From Hevea brasiliensis (lineage: Eukaryota; Streptophyta; Magnoliopsida; Malpighiales; Euphorbiaceae), in NCBI RefSeq assembly GCF_030052815.1, contig NC_079503.1:55904735-55968734 (forward strand): 64,000 nt of DNA, read 5' to 3'. Position numbers and translations under genes: made by a program. Below, one piece after another: positions 58,596-64,000 of the stretch. How positions within the stretch are numbered: position 1 is the stretch's first letter; the number at the start of each line of letters is the position of its first letter. The notes under the pieces are model-generated. The model worked only from the letters and a program-made list of their open reading frames with translations, made no database searches and was not told the origin of the DNA.

Positions 58596-61500
58596 TGTAA
58601 CACCCTCCCGGTAGCAACTCCGTACATTCTACTGTTCCGGTGACCGGTGTCGGTCCGGACAGCTAGAACGTTCGGAAAAATATTTAAACTAAAGTGAGGA
58701 ACCATAATTAACTCAAATATTAAATAGAAAAATTTAGTAAAAATTTTAGAAATAAAATACAACCAAGTTAAATGAGCAGGTGCCCAAGCGATGGGTAACC
58801 CAGAGGGAAGTTGCGGTTCTCGCAACTAGGAGCCCTAGACCCGGGTAAAAATTCATAAAATAATTTTTGGGACTCCAGAGAAGGGTCATTGAGGTTCCTA
58901 TGGCATTAGAATGCCAAGAAAATATTTAGAAAAATTTTTCAATCGGTACAGACAATTTTGACCCGTTAAGCCAAACGGAGGGCATTTTGGTCATTTCGCC
59001 TTCAGAGGTGATTTTTGGCCGACTTGTCCAGTTGGGTAAATAATTATTATAACATAAAATATGAATAAACATTACTAAAAATTAAATTGAAATTGAGTAG
59101 TGATGAAAAGAAAAGAAAATGAGAAAAAAGGCTTATTTATGACATAATGTGATGTCATTAAAAGCTACCACCAATTGCATTCAAACAACCATTTAACTAA
59201 CTAATAAAAAGAGATAAATATGACCAAAAATTAAAGAAAACACAGCAGCCATCTTCATCCTCCCAACCAGCCGAAACCAAGCCATGCCCAAAACCTCCAT
59301 TAACACCACAAAAAAAACTTCATTTCTCTCTTTGTTACACCACTAAACCCTAAACCCCTTTCATTAAAACTTGTCCACTCATCTTGGGAAAGTGTTTGGC
59401 AGCCTAGAAAAGGAAAGAACGTGAAGATTAAACTTGGAAAATTCTGCCCTACAAGAGGTTAGTGCACCTATCTACTTAAAACTCTTATTTTCCATGTTAG
59501 GGACTTGAAATCAACATGAATTTGTGAATTAAATGAACCAAATTTGTGTGTATGCCTATCATGAATTTCGGCAGCCCTAAGGAAGGAACAATGATGGAGT
59601 GTTTTGATGGACTTAAATTGGATTAGAGATCATGTTTAAAGCATGTATGCATGTGGTTAGTGAATGAGTTAGGAATTAAGGTATGTTGTGAAAATTTATA
59701 ATGGAAACTAGGGTTTTGAGAGTGAAAATTTGACTTGGCTTATGAAATGATTAAAGGACATTCTAATGGTCAATTAGTGACCATTTGAGGCAAGTTAATC
59801 ATAATTTGAAATGAGTTAATGCATGGCAAAGTGAAATGTGCAGGCTGCCTAGAGACAGCAGTAATGAGGCTGTGATTCTAGCCCACTTAGACAGCCATAA
59901 CTTTGGCTGTGTAGGTCTAATTGGTGTTTGGCCAATTGGACATGAAACTAGACTTATAATGGCACATTTTTTCTGAAGAAACCATGCTCAAAAGACCAAA
60001 GTAAGAGGACCAAAAGTTTGCCCCAATAACTTACCCCAAGCCACTGCAGAGAATGACCAAATGAACAGCTGTTCATTTGGCCATAACTCACTGTAGAAAT
60101 GGTCAATTGACCTGAAATTTTTACAGAAACAATTCAAGACATAGAAAAACAACTTTCATGAAGAAACCTACCCCAAATTATGACCAGAACCTAACCCAAA
60201 TGGCAGTCACAGTCACTGTTCATGGTACTGTAGATTTGGTAATTCTGCAGTTTTTTTAATCCGGGCAGCTGTGGTTTTTGGACCATATCTGGAGCTACAA
60301 AACTCCAAATGGAGTGATTCCAAAAAGGAAATTCAACTAGACAAAATAAGGAACAACTTTCATGTTTACTATTTCCTCAAATTCCCACTGAAACAGTGCT
60401 TAATTGAACAGTAAAGTTAGGCTTCAAAAACTGAAAATTCTGCTCTCTTGGTTTTAAGTTTAGAAATGGTAATGGTGATCAATTCCAACAAGTTTTAAAT
60501 GCAAAATGTGGTATGTTGGGAGTGTCAAAACCAATGTACCTATTTTCTATCAAAAAGTCAACATTTTTGTTGACCAATGAGGTGAATAGTGACACCAAAA
60601 CTTGAAATTCAAAATTTGAAGAATTCAAAAGTATCAAATGCCCTAGTATACCTAACAAGATTGGTTTGGATAGTTTGGCATGCCAATAGGGTTCGATTAG
60701 CGATCGCACATGGCATTATGCCATTCTGTGATTTTATGGCTTTTAGCCATTTTGATATTGTGTTGAGACTTAGCCTCGTGCCTAATATTATTTACAGCTT
60801 GTTAGCTGTTCTGTTGCACACCGGGAGATACATATGTGATCGATGGTGTGACGGCCCGAGGTACTTGATACCCAGTGCCAGTTTACCCGTTTATCCAGTC
60901 CAGTCGTCTAGTATAGGTTACTTGGGCAACCAAATGAATGAAAATGGACAAAGTTAAAGAAATAAATAAATATAATAAATACAAAACAAATAAGACATAT
61001 ATATTCAATACATATTTATTTTCTGCTACTTTCTTTTATTTTATTATTGCACCACTAAGCATTATTGCTTAGCGCGTTGCTTTTGCCACGCGTAGGTTCT
61101 GGAGATACAGATCGTGAGCCCAGTAGACCGCAGATTGGGTGAGTCTATCCTGCAGTTTTGCACAGTGTCCGTGTCACCACAACTTCTGCAGTGCATTGGT
61201 AGGACACTAGGTGTCATTTTGGTATTTTGTGACTAAATTTTTATTTTCTCATATGTAGTTGAACTTATGAAATGTATTTTGATGATCATGTAAATAATGA
61301 GAATTGTGTTTGTGAATGGAAAAGAGAATGTTTATTTGTGATTTATACTTGATTATCACATGTGATGGATGATTGAGAACTTAAATTGAAAATTGTCGAG
61401 ATTATGATATTGAAGTTTGAGAAATGATTGAGTATGAATATTGGAAGTGTTTTTCACAAGTTCCGAAGAACTGTTTTCTCCATTTTTAGCCGGTACTCTG

Positions 61501-61688
61501 TCGGATTTTCCTTAAAATTTTCGGAACCTCAAATAAATAATAATTTTGATAAATGGCTTAAATAAATTATATTTCATAAACTATATTCAAAACTATGACA
61601 AAAATTAATTAAGTTAAAATAGAGGGTGTCGATACACCGTGTGACATTGCTTACTCGGATATACTGTACACGGGTAAGGGGTGTCACA
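58596..61688 (+). repeat. 3' LTR C of E3
   Basis: A 3093-bp LTR (TGTAACACCCTCCC ... GGGGTGTCACA) followed by AATAT, the slightly altered target duplication. It is highly similar to 48523-51622. Because the sequence before it was copied from the left side of the element, some or all of this LTR may be a gene-conversion copy of the 5' LTR. Confidence 0.94.
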
Positions 61689-61794
61689 AATATCATTAGT
61701 GAAAGTGTTGTGGAACCATCATTCGGGCCAGGAGGCTACTTGGGAACGAGAGGAGGACATGAGGAGACAGCACCCACAGCTGTTCAGAGATTGA
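61689..61794 (+). pseudogene. End of E2 chromodomain after E3
   Basis: This is the E2 frame continued after the target duplication: LVKVLWNHHS, EATWEREEDMRRQHPQLF, ending at TGA 61792-61794. It matches the tail of E1 (36020-36134) without the stops found there. Confidence 0.85.
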
Positions 61795-61825
61795 TACCAG
61801 GTAAAATTTCGAGACGAAATTTATT

Positions 61826-61843
61826 TTAAGGGGGGGGGAGAAT
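61826..61843 (+). other. Polypurine tract of E2
   Basis: TTTTAA, nine G and AGAAT lie immediately before the 3' LTR. It matches the E1 and E5 tracts. Confidence 0.93.
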
Positions 61844-64000
61844 TGTAACACCCCTATTTGTATAGCCTGGTATATTTCACTGTTCTGGTGATCGGAGTCG
61901 GTCTGGACAATTAAGGGGATTAGAACCACACTTAAGATAACTAAATAAGTCATAAACACAAATAATTAGTAATTGCCAATTAGTTAAGTATAAATAAGAA
62001 AAAACAGAACATAAGAAGTTAAACGAGTCGAGAGTCACAGCGATGGGAGACCTTCTCAGAAACGACTGCGAAGTCAATTTAAACTCAAATTTCGAATCGT
62101 AAAATGTGACGCTGCGGTCCTTAGGACCATTACGAACACTGTGGAAAAGAGAAAATCACGAAAAAGAACTGTTAAGCCAGTCAAATAATTAGGTCAGGGA
62201 GCCAGAAGAAATATTGAATTATTTGCAAACTAGGATGAACCGGCGAGGGGCAATTTGGTCAATTGACCCCGAGAGTTGACTCCTGACCTAACTGTCAAAT
62301 AAAATCGGAGAAAAGAAAACTTTGGAATCGAGAATTAAATTAAAGAACTAACAGAAAAATAAATTAAGAAAAAAGAAGAAAATAAAAAAGTTAAAAATGT
62401 GATGACATCATGCATGATGCCATAAAAATAATAATTAATAAATTAAATTAAATGGATTTTTGGGGTCTTCCATAAGACAAAATAAATAAAGAAAGGAAAA
62501 GAAAAAAAAATTTCATTGTCTTCTTCCATAGTGTGCCGCCTCTCTCTCTCCCAAGCTCTCTCTCAAACTTTTCTTCCATGAAAGCTTATTTTTAAGCTTC
62601 CTAAATATTAATTTCACCATAAATCCTTTGATTTTCTTGAAGAAAAATTATAAACAAACCTTGGAAGGAAGATTAGAAGGAAGAATTGAAGAAAATTTGA
62701 GAGGAAGTGAAGATCAAAGACTTCACCTAAGGTTAGTAATGCAAACTTCAAATTTTTAGTTTAATTAGTGTATGTATGGCATCAAGAACTTGTAAATAAA
62801 CTTAAAATGAAAAAAAATATGTGTGAGGGACTAAATTGAAATTCGGCCAGCAGGGAGGGGAGAGTGATTTGCATGAGTTTGAATGAGTTAAACATATTAA
62901 GATGCTTGAATGAGTTGAAAGATTGTGTTTATATGCTATGAATTAGTTAATCACAATGAATTAGTGTGGTTAGGGTTTGAGACCTAAGTTTTTGAGGCAA
63001 AAATTTGGAGAAATTGGTAAATGATATATTTGACCTAATGTGAAGTGAGAAATGGTCATTTGTGACCTAATTAAGTGTGTTAGAAGTGTTGGAATTAAAG
63101 TCAAATTTGAAGGGAGTGTGGTCATGCTACTGCAGCATGACCAAGTCAACTTTGAGGGACCAAAAATGAAATTTTACAAGTCCAATTGGTATGGGACCAA
63201 TTGGGAATGAAAATAGGCACTAAATGACACAATTTTCATTTAGGAAGCATGCCCAAAAAGTGACCAAAACCTAGTGAACCAATTGACCAAAGTTTAAAAA
63301 TTGCAGGCTGCCCTGCACAAACTGACCAAATGAATAGTATTTGTTCATTTGGTCATAATCGAGCTAGGCAGGTCAAAATGACCTAAAATTTTACCAGTGG
63401 TTAGATGAGATATAGACCTAAAACTTTTATGAAAAACACCAATCGAAATTATGCCAATAACCCAATCAAATAACTGAGCAAAATTGAATCACTCAATCTG
63501 CAGAACTGCAGATTTACCATATGAACAGTAAAGTTTCAATGACTATAACTCTCTCTAGAAAACTCCAATTTGGGTGATTCTTGAATCAATGGAAACCTAA
63601 GGCATAGTAGAACATTTCATATGAAGAAAATTAGACCAAATTATGGAGTTAACTTGATCAAATTGCTGAACGAAGATGGATCAATAATCTGCCAGAACTA
63701 AAATCTGTAGCATGAACAGTAACCATAATTTGGATATAACTTGAGCTAAAAAACTCCAATTGGAGTGATTAAAAAAGGATAATAAACTTATGACAATAGG
63801 GAACATTTTCTATGAAGGAAGTTTTACCAAATTCCAACAGAAAAGTGACCAATGGAATAGTGCAACCTTAGACACCAAAACTGAAAATTTGGCAATTTTG
63901 CCTAAAAGATCTAAGTTTTCAGAAAATGGCCAAAACCAACAAGTTTGGTGACCAAAATGTGGTATGTGGGTGAATTTGGAATTCCCATACCTATTAAACC
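61844..64000 (+). repeat. 3' LTR A of E2, cut by the window end
   Basis: The first 2157 bp of an LTR A (TGTAACACCCCTATTTG...). It is collinear with 37002-39180 of the 5' LTR. It has one TGACATCA unit (62400-62421) where the 5' LTR has two. No other feature is seen in this stretch. Confidence 0.95.

Larger units (their letters stand above)
48523..61688 (+). mobile_element. E3: nearly complete gypsy (Tekay-like) retrotransposon
   Basis: A 13.2-kb plus-strand element in the E2 chromodomain, with target duplication AATAC (48518-48522) and AATAT (61689-61693). The order is 5' LTR C, intact primer-binding site, gag, solo copia LTR D, protease, RT, RNase H, integrase with an intron-like insert, chromodomain, repair-like scar, 3' LTR C. 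It has the fewest lesions of the gypsy elements here: one frameshift near 56550, one TAG in the chromodomain (58410), the copia LTR, and loss of the polypurine tract. Its gag is distinct from that of E1, E2 and E5. Confidence 0.93.
37002..64000 (+). mobile_element. E2: gypsy (Tekay-like) retrotransposon hosting two nested insertions
   Basis: A plus-strand element: 5' LTR A (37002-40612), primer-binding site, gag, protease, RT, RNase H, integrase, chromodomain, polypurine tract, 3' LTR A (61844 onward, cut by the window). Its internal region is split by a solo LTR C inside gag (41615-44789) and by the whole E3 element inside the chromodomain (48523-61688). With these removed, the internal part is about 5 kb. 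The coding sequence has many stops and at least two frameshifts. Confidence 0.92.

Noticed and set aside
1..64000. Ordinary host genes, tRNA genes or a non-retroelement system
   Set aside because: Every long coding stretch aligns with copia or gypsy Gag-Pol, and the stretches between them are LTRs or leaders. TGGTATCAGAGC matches are primer-binding sites, not tRNA genes. I saw no evidence of a new multi-gene system.

Overview
This window is a dense pile of nested plant LTR retrotransposons. I see no host gene, rRNA, tRNA gene or CRISPR array. Plant origin is inferred from Ty3/gypsy polyproteins whose integrase ends in GPF plus chromodomain-like sequence (Tekay/Del-type chromoviruses with 3.1-3.8 kb LTRs), a TNT1-like Ty1/copia element, primer-binding sites TGGTATCAGAGC matching initiator-Met tRNA, and very AT-rich LTRs. 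It reads as pericentromeric or other heterochromatin of a eudicot; I cannot name the species. I use these LTR labels: A, B1, B2, B3 and C (related gypsy LTRs that end TGTCACA or TGTGACA) and D (copia).

Layout. 1-13640: one LTR A (called E0) split by a complete copia element E4 on the minus strand (1643-11604, target duplication AAATT). 13641-15900: two truncated B-type LTRs lying head to head. 15901-37001: a plus-strand gypsy gag-protease fragment with a 5' LTR of type B2 and a plus-strand RT-to-chromodomain fragment with a 3' LTR of type B1. They are separated by a minus-strand element E5 (21454-33343) whose own two LTRs belong to different subfamilies (A and B2) and which has no target duplication. 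37002-64000: gypsy element E2 (LTR A), running off the window. A solo LTR C (41615-44789, duplication CTGAG) sits in its gag, and the gypsy element E3 (48523-61688, duplication AATAC/AATAT) sits in its chromodomain. E3 carries a solo copia LTR D (52974-55055, duplication CTTAT) at its gag-pol junction. Nesting is therefore up to four layers deep.

All coding regions are pseudogenes as they stand. E3 is the least damaged. Order of events inferred from nesting: B1 element, then the B2 insertion and the E5 parents, then E2, then solo C and E3, then solo D.

Most notable observations: (1) a 75-bp, 79% AT, GT...AG insertion in the E3 integrase, directly after the catalytic Glu region, that looks like a spliceosomal intron with an in-frame stop; (2) a 37-bp copy of E3's left host flank in front of its 3' LTR, replacing the polypurine tract, which looks like a break-repair scar; (3) RNA hairpins in the LTRs whose arms change in a compensatory way between LTR families; (4) recombinant elements with mismatched LTRs; (5) premature stops that are mostly Gln codons turned to TAG. 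I could run no database search, so novelty is unproven for all of these.
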